64,000 bases of DNA from Aequorivita sp. (GTDB lineage: Bacteria > Bacteroidota > Bacteroidia > Flavobacteriales > Flavobacteriaceae). The stretch covers positions 1 to 64,000 of the forward strand of contig JAGXGE010000032.1 of NCBI GenBank assembly GCA_024637015.1. Direction: 5' to 3'. Positions 8,389 to 15,631 of this stretch are shown piece after piece. How positions within the stretch are numbered: position 1 is the stretch's first letter; each line of letters starts with the position of its first letter. Below the pieces are notes generated by a model, which saw only the letters and a list, made by a program, of their open reading frames with translations, was not told the DNA's origin and did no database searches. Position numbers and translations under genes: made by a program.

Positions 8389-9401
8389 TTTACGAACAAA
8401 TAGAAAGCCCTTTTTCGACAGGTAAAGCGAATTTGCTAAAGAAATTGAATGTCTTAAACTTTCGTAAGAATGAATTTGAGATAACTGAACATTTTTATGT
8501 TTGTGAAGATACCAACGAAGAATTTACTACTAGTGAATTAGATGAGATAAATATAAATCAAGTCTACAATCAATATAGGGATAAGTTTGGTTTGCCTTTT
8601 CCTGATCAAATCAAAAAAATTCGAGAAAAGTATGGTGTTTCGGCAATTAAAATGTCTGAAATATTAGGCTTAGGAGCTAATAGTTATCGGCTTTATGAAC
8701 AAGGAGAGGTTCCAAGTGTTGGAAATGGTAGACAAATTTTAGGCGCAGAAGATCCCGAGACATTCAAGCGTTATTTAATATCAAATCAAGAATTGATTGA
8801 GCCTAAAGATTTTCAGAAATTAATTAAAAGGGTTGATGAATTAATTGACCTTGAAAGAATTAATAAATATCATAATCATGATTTGAAAGAATTATTTGGA
8901 AAAATAGCTTCTGATCAATATACAGGTTATAAGATGCCAAGTATTGAGAAAATTTCTCATATGATTCTTTTCTTTTCTGAAAATGCAGAAACGTGGAAAA
9001 CTAAACTTAATAAATTATTATTCTATACTGACTTTTTAGCATTTAAAAATTCTGGATTTGGTATTTCGGGATTAGACTATCGAGCTATTCAATATGGTCC
9101 AGTTCCTTCAAAATATGGAAAATTATATGATGAAATTAGTAAAGGAGAATGTCTTAATCGAGTTTGTATTGAGGAACGAGATTATGAAGGGTCATTTTTC
9201 ATTCCAAAATTAACTTTCAATGAAAAGCTTTTTGATGAATTTGAAATAGGAATAATGAAAACGGTATCAGATAGATTCAAATGGCACAGTGCAAATGAAA
9301 TAAAAGAGTTGAGCCATGAAGAATTAGCATGGAAAGAAAATAAAGAAGAACAAAAGATAATTAGTTATAAAGATTATGGATTTAATCTTCAGACTATCTA
9401 A
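8385..9401 (+). CDS. Panacea-domain (DUF4065) antitoxin with HTH
   Basis: A 338-residue protein. The N-terminal ~60 residues resemble a small adaptor domain (HFYVCEDTNEEF). Residues ~66-105 form a MqsA/XRE-type helix-turn-helix (IKKIREKYGVS, then SEILGLGANSYRLYEQG). Residues ~185-325 form the Panacea/SocA-like domain, with KLNKLLFYTDF, YRAIQYGPVPSKYG and a final SHEELAW helix. Panacea antitoxins are known to neutralise many unrelated toxins. The HTH suggests binding at the operon's own promoter. The start codon overlaps the toxin stop, so translation is coupled. Confidence 0.82.
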   Translation: MIYEQIESPFSTGKANLLKKLNVLNFRKNEFEITEHFYVCEDTNEEFTTSELDEININQVYNQYRDKFGLPFPDQIKKIREKYGVSAIKMSEILGLGANSYRLYEQGEVPSVGNGRQILGAEDPETFKRYLISNQELIEPKDFQKLIKRVDELIDLERINKYHNHDLKELFGKIASDQYTGYKMPSIEKISHMILFFSENAETWKTKLNKLLFYTDFLAFKNSGFGISGLDYRAIQYGPVPSKYGKLYDEISKGECLNRVCIEERDYEGSFFIPKLTFNEKLFDEFEIGIMKTVSDRFKWHSANEIKELSHEELAWKENKEEQKIISYKDYGFNLQTI

Positions 9402-9412
9402 AAAATATAATT

Positions 9413-9703
9413 ATGGAAAATGATAAAAAAAATGGAGGAGGAAATGAAAATGTTCCAGGACAAAATAAAGAGTTCAAAATTTTAGTAAATGCAAGAGAGA
9501 AAATTTGGACGGAAAAAATGATAACTTTTGATGAAGTTGTAATATTAGCTTTTGGAGTTGTTTCTTCAGACCCAAATGTTTCTTATACAGTCACCTATAA
9601 GAAAGGTGATAATAATAAGCCTGAAGGAATTATGGTAAAAGGAGATGAAGTAAAAGTTAAAGATGGAATGAGATTCAATGTTACACAAACTAATAGATCA
9701 TAG
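9413..9703 (+). CDS. Ubiquitin-like protein (multiubiquitin family, single domain)
   Basis: A 96-residue protein with a flexible Gly/Asn-rich head and one beta-grasp domain: KEFKILVNA, a helix with FDEVVILAFG, then YTVTYKKG and VKVKDGMRFNVTQT. This pattern matches the prokaryotic multiubiquitin family, which usually precedes an E1-like gene. The C-terminus is NRS, with no Gly-Gly to activate. The gene starts 11 bases after the antitoxin and overlaps the E1-like gene by 26 bases, so the two are probably translated together. It would be the modifier, or a scaffold, of the following enzymes. Confidence 0.8.
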   Translation: MENDKKNGGGNENVPGQNKEFKILVNAREKIWTEKMITFDEVVILAFGVVSSDPNVSYTVTYKKGDNNKPEGIMVKGDEVKVKDGMRFNVTQTNRS

Positions 9704-10865
9704 TCCAGACCTTAAGAAATTAAGGGACGAAGGATATGAAATTAAACTTGAGAATAATCATATTCTTATAAGTAGCGTTCCATATATTAATTCTAGTAGG
9801 CAAATTAAATTAGGAACCCTAGTAGCTGTACTTACAATAGCGGGAAATAAATCAGGTAAACCAGATAATCATGTCGCTTACTTTATAGGCGAACAACCAT
9901 GCAATAAAGATGGCTCGATAATTTCTTCCCTAGTTCATGGCCAAAATAGAACGGTTTTAGCTGGTGAAATTCAGGTTGATAGATCCTTTTCTAATAAACC
10001 ACAAGGTGGTTATGTAGATTATTTTCATAAAATGACTACATATATAAATATTATAAGTGGGCCTGCACAATCGATGGATAACTCTGTAACTCCGAAAACC
10101 TTTAGACTGGTTGAGAGTATTGATGGTGATTCAGAATTAAAATATCCTGATACAAATTCGAGTAGAGCTGGAATATCTTTTATTTCTGATAAATTAAAAG
10201 CACAAAAAGTTGGAATTATTGGTGTAGGTGGAACAGGATCGTATTTATTAGATTTTGTTTCAAAGTGTCCGGTAAAAGAAATAAGAATTTTTGACAATGA
10301 TGAATTCTTGCTTCATAATGCTTTTAGAGCCCCCGGCGCACCAGAAGAAGAAGTTCTTAAAGAGACACCAAAGAAAACTCATTATTTTCAAAGGATTTAC
10401 TCAAGAATGCATAGTAATATAGTCGTAAGGGATAAGTATATTATTGAATCAAACTTAAGTGAGTTACAAGATTTGAATTTCGTTTTTATTTGTATTGATA
10501 TAGGAAGTATAAAACAAATAATCATTGATTATTTATCAGTAAATAAGATTAGTTTTATAGATGTTGGAATGGGAATAGAATTGGCACCAAATAATTCTTT
10601 AATAGGAATGATTAGAACAACAACAAGCAAAAATGGCAATATAGATCATATATATTCTAATGGACGTATTTCTTTTGCAGATGGAAATGAAGATGATGAA
10701 TATGGTCAGAATATTCAAATTGCAGAATTGAATGCACTAAATGCATCTTTAGCGGTAATAAAATGGAAAAAGCTATGTGGCTTTTACTATGATGCAGAAC
10801 AAGAAAAGCATAGTCTTTTTTCAATTGATGATAATACAATATTAAATGAAGATTTTGAAACATAA
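9678..10865 (+). CDS. E2-like (DUF6791) plus ThiF/E1 fusion enzyme
   Basis: A 395-residue fusion. Residues 1-150 match the DUF6791-type domain that accompanies bacterial E1 enzymes (VPYINSSRQIKLGTL, HVAYFIGEQPC with Cys75, GGYVDYFHKMTTY). Residues 165-395 are a ThiF/E1 adenylation domain with the nucleotide loop GVGGTGSYLLD (182 on), an acidic strand end IRIFDNDEF and a downstream Arg (FRAPG). FICIDIGS contains the candidate catalytic Cys. E1 enzymes adenylate a Ubl C-terminus and pass it to E2, so one chain could do both. The gene is embedded between the Ubl and DUF6527 genes with overlaps at both ends. Confidence 0.85.
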   Translation: MLHKLIDHSPDLKKLRDEGYEIKLENNHILISSVPYINSSRQIKLGTLVAVLTIAGNKSGKPDNHVAYFIGEQPCNKDGSIISSLVHGQNRTVLAGEIQVDRSFSNKPQGGYVDYFHKMTTYINIISGPAQSMDNSVTPKTFRLVESIDGDSELKYPDTNSSRAGISFISDKLKAQKVGIIGVGGTGSYLLDFVSKCPVKEIRIFDNDEFLLHNAFRAPGAPEEEVLKETPKKTHYFQRIYSRMHSNIVVRDKYIIESNLSELQDLNFVFICIDIGSIKQIIIDYLSVNKISFIDVGMGIELAPNNSLIGMIRTTTSKNGNIDHIYSNGRISFADGNEDDEYGQNIQIAELNALNASLAVIKWKKLCGFYYDAEQEKHSLFSIDDNTILNEDFET

Positions 10866-11277
10866 ATTTGTCGATAATATACCAGATATAATAGAGGATA
10901 AAGTTTTATATGTTTCTATGGAGTATGAAACTGTCATTCATAAGTGTGCTTGCGGCTGTGGCAACGAAGTTGTTACACCTCTTTCACCAACGGATTGGCG
11001 TTTAATTTTTAATGGAGAAACTATTTCTCTTGAACCATCTATTGGTAGTTGGAGTTTAGATTGTAAATCACATTATTGGATTACCAACAATATTGTCAAT
11101 TGGTCATCTACATATAGACAAAAAGAGATTAATAAAGTTAGAAGGGTAGATTCTGAAGATAAGTATGAATACTACAAAATAAAAGGAAAAATGGAACAGC
11201 CGATGCCTGAAGAGATTGAAAAAGGAAAACAGAAGCAATCTTTTTGGCGGAGATTACTTTCTAAATTGTTGAGATAA
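10846..11277 (+). CDS. DUF6527-type metal-binding protein of the Ubl operon
   Basis: A 143-residue protein whose first half holds a CACGCG knuckle (near residues 31-36), a TDWRLIFNG strand, SLEPSIGSW, and then a DCKSHYWI motif. Three or four Cys plus the His could bind zinc. This order matches the family I know as DUF6527, repeatedly found next to multiubiquitin and DUF6791-ThiF genes. Its biochemical role is unknown to me; a ligase-like or protease-like partner has to be considered. The C-terminal ~30 residues are charged and basic. The start codon overlaps the E1 gene by 20 bases. Confidence 0.75.
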   Translation: MKILKHKFVDNIPDIIEDKVLYVSMEYETVIHKCACGCGNEVVTPLSPTDWRLIFNGETISLEPSIGSWSLDCKSHYWITNNIVNWSSTYRQKEINKVRRVDSEDKYEYYKIKGKMEQPMPEEIEKGKQKQSFWRRLLSKLLR

Positions 11278-11287
11278 TATATCATTA

Positions 11288-11971
11288 ATGGCTGCTAAAC
11301 GTGAAAATAGCAATTTTTATAGCTTATGGCATGACTTCATTCATTGCTCGAATTGTTATGGCATAGTTAAATTACACAAAGGTATTTGTCCTATTTGCAT
11401 GCATAACCATATCAAAAATGTAAGACATATAGAAATTCCAAGAGAGGGAGGTACGGTTGAAAAAATACCTCAAATGACTTTGATGGGTGCTATACCTTAT
11501 ACTGTTTATTCCTTACTCATATTAATTCAAAATGAATGGGAGCGCCCTCAACTGAATACGTTTTCTTTTTTAGAAGATAGTCATAAACCATCAGAAAAGC
11601 TTGTTATTGTGATTTTATTTTGGAGCCTGTTCGAATCATTAATGGAAGAGTTTTTTGCAGATTCTATGAAGGAATTGCCAGAAAAAATAAAAACTGATTT
11701 ATTAAAAAGGTACTTTTCAATTTCCATTAGAATGGAAAGACTCTATCCAATTCTGCATGATTCAAGGTTTAAAAAAGATTTCACTAAAGTTGGAAATGAA
11801 AATATAACAAAGTTTATAGAAAAAGTTCATAAGGCAAGAAATGAATTTATTCATGGCCAACCTGAAAAAATTACTGATGAATTGGTAAATGAAACTATTA
11901 AAATGCTAGATCCTGTTCAAAAAGTTTGGATTTCATTATATAATTTGAAGTGTGCTAGATATGATTTTTAA
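11288..11971 (+). CDS. Zinc-ribbon HEPN-domain protein (putative RNase effector)
   Basis: A 227-residue protein. The N-terminus has two CxxC pairs (Cys20/Cys23 and Cys34/Cys37), a zinc ribbon. Residues ~100-225 are all-helical and include ARNEFIHG (Arg184 to His189), the Rx4-6H signature of HEPN RNases. A long helical segment before it (FWSLFESLMEEFF) fits the dimer-forming helices of the fold. HEPN proteins are frequent RNA-cleaving effectors in toxin-antitoxin, abortive infection and CRISPR systems. The gene starts 10 bases after the DUF6527 gene on the same strand, so it is probably part of the Ubl operon. Function is inferred. Confidence 0.7.
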   Translation: MAAKRENSNFYSLWHDFIHCSNCYGIVKLHKGICPICMHNHIKNVRHIEIPREGGTVEKIPQMTLMGAIPYTVYSLLILIQNEWERPQLNTFSFLEDSHKPSEKLVIVILFWSLFESLMEEFFADSMKELPEKIKTDLLKRYFSISIRMERLYPILHDSRFKKDFTKVGNENITKFIEKVHKARNEFIHGQPEKITDELVNETIKMLDPVQKVWISLYNLKCARYDF

Positions 11972-11982
11972 AAAATAAAAAT

Positions 11983-12386
11983 ATGAAAAAAGGAATTAGT
12001 CTTGATCATATCTACGATTTAAGAAAAAAATTCACCTTACTTGGTCTAACGGGTGAGACAGTTTTAGGATGTTCAGATGTCGCAACTTGCTTAACAAATG
12101 GGTTTGGAGATGGTATGGAATTCGAAGACCCTATTATTGTATTTAAGAGGTTTCGAAGGTAATCTATACATAATGAGTACAGGAAACATAGAATTGTATA
12201 TAATTACGCAAAAGAAAATTTCAAGCCGTTTACTGAAATAAAATATAAGTATGTCATTACTCTTTGTCTGCTTGAATTTGATCTTAATCATTTAAATAGA
12301 AAAACTTGAAAGATGCTTTTGATTCTTGCGGTTTAAAACATCAAGAGTTAATAGAACTATTATTGGAGCGGGTGAAACTTTTATAA
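11983..12386 (+). pseudogene. Decayed gene after the Ubl operon
   Basis: An ATG at 11983 opens 59 codons (KKGISLDHIYDLRKKFTLLG...) that end in TAA. Plausible coding continues in other frames: a stretch reading RGFEGNLYIMSTGNIELY, one with FKPFTEIKYKYVITLCLLEF, and a final KDAFDSCGLKHQELIELLL to 12386. Three or more frameshifts are needed to join them, so this is a broken remnant of a small protein of ~130 residues that was probably the last gene of the operon. I do not recognise the family. The opposite strand offers only a 66-codon shadow. Confidence 0.55.
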
Positions 12387-12427
12387 TTAATAAAACTATT
12401 TCTTCCAAAAATCTAAAAATACAGAAA

Positions 12428-12829
12428 TTACTTCCCCCCAATCAACCTCTCCAACCGCCCCATCATATCGTCCTTCTCTTTTAGCATCCGTTCGTAAAGA
12501 GCGATTTTTTCGTCATGAAGTTTCATTAATTGGTCAATAGGATGGAAGGTAGGGTTGTTATTTATTACTGCTGCGTTATCGTTAAAAGTGTTGGAAATAA
12601 CATTCACCGCCTGCTCCTCATCAAAATTCCTAAAAGCCTCTACGGGTATATGCAGCACTTGCGATATTTGTTGGAGTAGGGGTGTTTCAACCTCCTCTTT
12701 TTGTTCCAGCAAGGAGATTTTCTTTTGGTTCCATTCCTCGCCCAGCTCGTAGGCCAGCGCCTCCTGCTTAATCCCAAGCATCTCGCGAAAGCGTTTTATG
12801 TTGCGGCCTTGGTGTATTTTTGTCTCCAT
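12428..12829 (-). CDS. XRE-family HTH regulator with coiled-coil tail
   Basis: A 133-residue protein. Residues ~8-70 are a classic XRE DNA-binding domain (GRNIKRFREMLGIKQEALA, then KKISLLEQ and VLHIPVEAFRNF). A linker rich in Asn follows (VISNTFNDNAAVINNN), then a Lys/Glu-rich helix (MKLHDEKIALYERMLKEKDD) that should form a coiled coil. Proteins like this are common stand-alone regulators in Flavobacteria. The gene faces the decayed end of the defence operon and may mark its edge. Codon use is richer in G+C than that of its island neighbours. Confidence 0.8.
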   Translation of the reverse strand: METKIHQGRNIKRFREMLGIKQEALAYELGEEWNQKKISLLEQKEEVETPLLQQISQVLHIPVEAFRNFDEEQAVNVISNTFNDNAAVINNNPTFHPIDQLMKLHDEKIALYERMLKEKDDMMGRLERLIGGK

Positions 12830-12837
12830 GTTTGGTT

Positions 12838-12953
12838 GTCTGTTTTCAGTTGTGGGTTATCTGTTGTAGGTTCTCGGTTGTCGGTTCTCGGTTGTCTGTT
12901 CTCGGTTCTCGGTTGTCTGTTCTCGGTTGTCGGTTGTTGGTTCTCGATACATT
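12838..12953. repeat. Degenerate tandem repeat of GGTT(G/C)TC(G/T)G-type words
   Basis: Fifteen or so copies of 7-8-base words such as GGTTGTCT, GTTCTC and GGTTCTCG lie in a row immediately upstream of the XRE gene's start. The phases and word order are irregular. The overlapping open frames are artefacts of the repeat. The copies sit where the XRE promoter should be, so length changes could affect its expression. Confidence 0.7.
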
Positions 12954-13042
12954 TTTATGTTCCGCTGTCACTCCACATAAAAACACTCGAACTGACAGTT
13001 ATCAAATTTAATATTTTTTTTAATAAATTCCAGCCTTGTGAG

Positions 13043-13081
13043 TTCTAAAATATCCTTTGGACTGGGATAAATTATGCTTTT
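13043..13081. repeat. 39-bp direct repeat, left copy
   Basis: This copy begins TTCTAAAATATCCTTTGG and ends GATAAATTATGCTTTT. It matches 15212-15250 except for about three substitutions. A shorter relative (TTCTAAAATACCCTTTCC) occurs at 16070. The pair brackets the histidine kinase and LuxR genes. Confidence 0.7.
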
Positions 13082-13162
13082 TGGCAGTTATGCACTCTGT
13101 GGTTAACAGTGGTCCCATCTTACCTTGGGATCTATCGAGGCCAAGAAAGTTCCCAAATTCCA

Positions 13163-13203
13163 AATCCCTAATCCCTAATCCCTCATCCCTAATCCCTCAT
13201 CTC
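13163..13203. repeat. Tandem AATCCCT heptamer array
   Basis: About six copies of AATCCCT/CATCCCT in tandem, inside the 12830-13491 gap. The remainder of that gap has no convincing reading frame on either strand. It contains one promoter-like box (13344) and a small dyad around 13395-13425 (GAAGCTT-type words). Confidence 0.65.
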
Positions 13204-13343
13204 TGAATAGTATCAAGTCAAGGAAACATGGAATTCCTTTAAGTGGCCAAGAAATAAAGTGATATCAGTATGACCGCCCCACCCGTTAATTTTAACTATT
13301 ACGATCTTTAAAATAAACATGTTAATGTAGCACCGATTATCAC

Positions 13344-13351
13344 TATATTTG
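13344..13351 (+). promoter_or_regulatory. Candidate -7 box upstream of the histidine kinase
   Basis: TATATTTG fits the TAnnTTTG consensus, but it is 140 bases from the ATG at 13492 and no clear TTG box precedes it. A long leader would be transcribed. Confidence 0.35.
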
Positions 13352-13491
13352 GCTTGAAGACAGTCCTATATCCCCTTTGTTCACCGTCCGCGTGTCGCTG
13401 AAGCTTTAGCGGAGGTACAAGCTTTATGCGTGAGTGAAGCTTCATTATCCGTTAGTCTTTGGCTTATTATAAACTAACCATAAACAAACCA

Positions 13492-14640
13492 ATGAGCAAA
13501 ACAGTGAAAGTTCTACGTGAGAATATTCCTGAAATAATGGATCTCTGGCAACATCAAGTTATAAAATCTGTTCCTGCTGCAAGGGATGCTAATGCAATTG
13601 CATTATTTGACCATCTACCTAATATCATCATGGATATTGCTGATCTAATGGAGCGAAGCGATGTAATGGCAGACATTAATATGGACAAAAAATATTCAGA
13701 AATTATAGACAATAGTGTTAACCACGGTAGGCACCGTGCGACTAGTGCGTATTATACTGTTGAACAAGTAGTTCACGAATACATTATTCTACACCGCACT
13801 TTGAGTAAATTTATAACTGTACATGGGGGCTACAATCAACAAATGTCAGATTTATTAAAGTTTGTAATTGAAACTTCCATTTTAAAATCTGTGGGTTCCT
13901 TTTCACTTGCAATTCAAGAAATGCAAGAAAAGCTAATAGGTACGCTTGCTCACGATATAAGAAACCCACTTGCAGCGGCGCAATTGTCTTTAGAAATGAT
14001 GGAACAAGACAAAACTGGAAAATGGGCAGAAAAAACAAGAAAAGCAGCGCAGCGCAGCGTAAAGAAAGCCATAAGCTTAATAGAAGGACTTATGAACGGA
14101 ATAACCGTTAAAGCTGGAGAAGGGATGATGTTGCATTTTGAAAGTATAGATTTAATAAAAGATATTAAATGGGTTTACGCAGAGAGTAAAGAGGTTTATA
14201 CCAATGAAATAAATTTAGAATGTGAAGTAGAAAAAATAGAAGGAATATTTGACAGTACTGCGGTAAGAAGATTGCTTGAAAACCTTATTGGCAATGCGGT
14301 TAAATATGGGTTTGCTAAAAAACCAATCACTATTTCCATTATGGATGAAGAAGGTGCTGTTGAAATAAAGGTCCATAATTTTGGAAACCCAATTCCTGAA
14401 GAAAAACAGGAACAGATTTTTAAGTTTATGGGTACTGCAAAAAAAAATATAAAATCAGTTTCTGGAAGTTGGGGAATGGGTTTGACATTAGCACAAATTG
14501 TTGCTGAGGCCCATGGGGGGGATATAAACCTTGTGAGCGATAAAAGAACGGGTACTACGTTTATAATTACGTTAATAAAACACTTCAACGAGCCAGGAAA
14601 GAAGCGTGCAAAACTATCTTTTGTTGTAGAAAGTATTTAA
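13492..14640 (+). CDS. Sensor histidine kinase, cytoplasmic
   Basis: 382 residues from the ATG at 13492; a TTG 33 bases upstream is a poorer start. The N-terminal ~140 residues are helical without membrane segments and resemble an RsbRD/globin-like sensor (HGRHRATSAYYTVEQVVHEY). The H-box TLAHDIRNPL puts the phosphoacceptor at His154. The ATPase domain has the N-box LLENLIGNAVKYG, a G1-like region around VEIKVHNFGNPI and the G2 loop SWGMGLTLAQ. It would phosphorylate itself and a response regulator; none with a receiver domain lies nearby. The small LuxR-type gene after it may belong to the same pathway. Confidence 0.87.
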   Translation: MSKTVKVLRENIPEIMDLWQHQVIKSVPAARDANAIALFDHLPNIIMDIADLMERSDVMADINMDKKYSEIIDNSVNHGRHRATSAYYTVEQVVHEYIILHRTLSKFITVHGGYNQQMSDLLKFVIETSILKSVGSFSLAIQEMQEKLIGTLAHDIRNPLAAAQLSLEMMEQDKTGKWAEKTRKAAQRSVKKAISLIEGLMNGITVKAGEGMMLHFESIDLIKDIKWVYAESKEVYTNEINLECEVEKIEGIFDSTAVRRLLENLIGNAVKYGFAKKPITISIMDEEGAVEIKVHNFGNPIPEEKQEQIFKFMGTAKKNIKSVSGSWGMGLTLAQIVAEAHGGDINLVSDKRTGTTFIITLIKHFNEPGKKRAKLSFVVESI

Positions 14641-14749
14641 TCTATAAAAATACGCTCTCAAAACAGTGAGCATCCAAGCAGGAACGGCAACAGCCAAACG
14701 TTAGCAGCTAGGCAAGTGAGAGTGGTATACTTGTGGTACCCGAATATTT

Positions 14750-15076
14750 ATGCAGGATGATGCTGGAAAGCCTTTTGCTACTATAACCATAGCTATTCCC
14801 GTAGAGGCCAAACATTATTTCACCGCAAAAATTGAAAGATTATTGGCGGAGAATACTTTTCTCCGGCAACATCACAGTCTTTTTAACCAATTGACAAAAA
14901 GAGAGATTGATGTTTTAAAATTTATGGCAACAGATACAAGTTCCCTCCAAATAGCGACAACATTAAATATTTCTGAAAATACGGTGAACACCCACCGCAG
15001 GAATATCAGGTCCAAGCTACAAGTAAAATCTCAATATGAGATTACAAAATTTGCTCAGGCATTTGATTTGATATAA
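14750..15076 (+). CDS. Small LuxR-type HTH regulator lacking a receiver domain
   Basis: A 108-residue protein. Residues ~45-108 are a LuxR/GerE DNA-binding domain: LTKREIDVLKFMA, LQIATTLNISENTVNTHRRN and IRSKLQVKSQYE. The first 40 residues (IPVEAKHYFTAKIERLLAEN) do not form a receiver or PAS domain. An in-frame stop 33 bases before the ATG rules out a longer start. Typical LuxR response regulators have ~210 residues, so this is either a minimal regulator or what remains of a larger one. It sits 109 bases after the histidine kinase on the same strand. Confidence 0.8.
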   Translation: MQDDAGKPFATITIAIPVEAKHYFTAKIERLLAENTFLRQHHSLFNQLTKREIDVLKFMATDTSSLQIATTLNISENTVNTHRRNIRSKLQVKSQYEITKFAQAFDLI

Positions 15077-15172
15077 TTCTTATTCGCAATTAACTCGCAT
15101 TAAATTATATAGAGAAAAGCGAATGAGGCTTTTCCTATATGTCAAATAGATTCCCATTCGTACTGAATTTCC

Positions 15173-15210
15173 CACTTCGTACTTCGTCGCTCGTACTTCA
15201 CACGTCCTTA
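15173..15210. repeat. Short CGTACTTCGT(CGCT) tandem repeat
   Basis: Copies of ACTTCGT and CGCTCGT in tandem. It is the same family as the long array at 15889-16069 and likewise abuts a TTCTAAAATA-type repeat on its right. Confidence 0.65.
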
Positions 15211-15211
15211 C

Positions 15212-15250
15212 TTCTAAAATATCCTTTGTATTGGGATAAATTATGCTTTT
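15212..15250. repeat. 39-bp direct repeat, right copy
   Basis: This is the second copy of the sequence at 13043-13081, in the same orientation. With the left copy it brackets the histidine kinase/LuxR pair, about 2.17 kb apart. Confidence 0.7.
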
Positions 15251-15351
15251 GGTATTCTTTCTCCTGCGGGTAGAAGTGGAGGAAATTTAGGGTTCAATGT
15301 AGTTAATCTGCGGGGGAGTGGTTTTTTTCATAATGGCAAGTGCCCTCAAAA

Positions 15352-15380
15352 GATTGCCACGCTGCGCTCGCAATGACGCC
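15352..15380. repeat. Dispersed REP-type word GATTGCCAC...CAATGACG
   Basis: GATTGCCACGCTGCG followed by CTCGCAATGACG is one strand of the widespread bacterial REP sequence whose other strand begins CGTCATTGCGAG. The stretch 15077-15393 otherwise holds no gene that I can support. Confidence 0.55.
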
Positions 15381-15393
15381 AAAAATCATGAAC

Positions 15394-15449
15394 GGTGACC
15401 GAGTGGATTCCAAGAAGCGCAGCGAATTGGAATTTGTATCGAGGCCACC
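15394..15449 (+). repeat. Hairpin element copy 1 (short form)
   Basis: It begins GGTGACCGAGTG and ends GTATCGAGGCCACC, with GGTGnCC/GGCCACC ends that can pair. The internal stem is GATTCCAA against TTGGAATT around a loop containing AGCGCAGCG. It lacks the second hairpin present in the long copies. Confidence 0.75.
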
Positions 15450-15455
15450 CCAGCC

Positions 15456-15500
15456 GGTGCCTTCGATACTTTTCGCCTATCGGCGAAACACTCAGGCACC
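15456..15500. repeat. Nested inverted repeat GGTGCC...GGCACC
   Basis: GGTGCCT/AGGCACC outer arms enclose a second perfect hairpin, TTTCGCC-TATC-GGCGAAA. It directly follows hairpin element copy 1 and has a terminal word similar to that element but a different inside. Confidence 0.6.
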
Positions 15501-15534
15501 TGTGTTCAGTATTTTAAAAGAACCAATCATGACC

Positions 15535-15613
15535 GGTGACCGAGTGAATTTTAGCAAGCGAAGCGGCTAAAATTTGTATAGTTTACCCTGAGCGAAGTCG
15601 AAGGGAGGCCACC
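15535..15613 (+). repeat. Hairpin element copy 2 (long form)
   Basis: GGTGACCGAGTG start, then a perfect 8-bp stem AATTTTAG/CTAAAATT around a loop with AAGCGAAGCG. A second hairpin CCCTGAGC...GAAGGG follows, and the copy ends GAGGCCACC. Confidence 0.8.
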
Positions 15614-15631
15614 TCAGCCGAATCCCGAACC

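Noticed and set aside
12701-13048. Overlapping open frames on the + strand upstream of the XRE gene
   Set aside because: They consist of Val/Leu/Ser/Cys-rich peptides produced by the GGTTCTCG-type tandem repeat and the antisense of the XRE gene.
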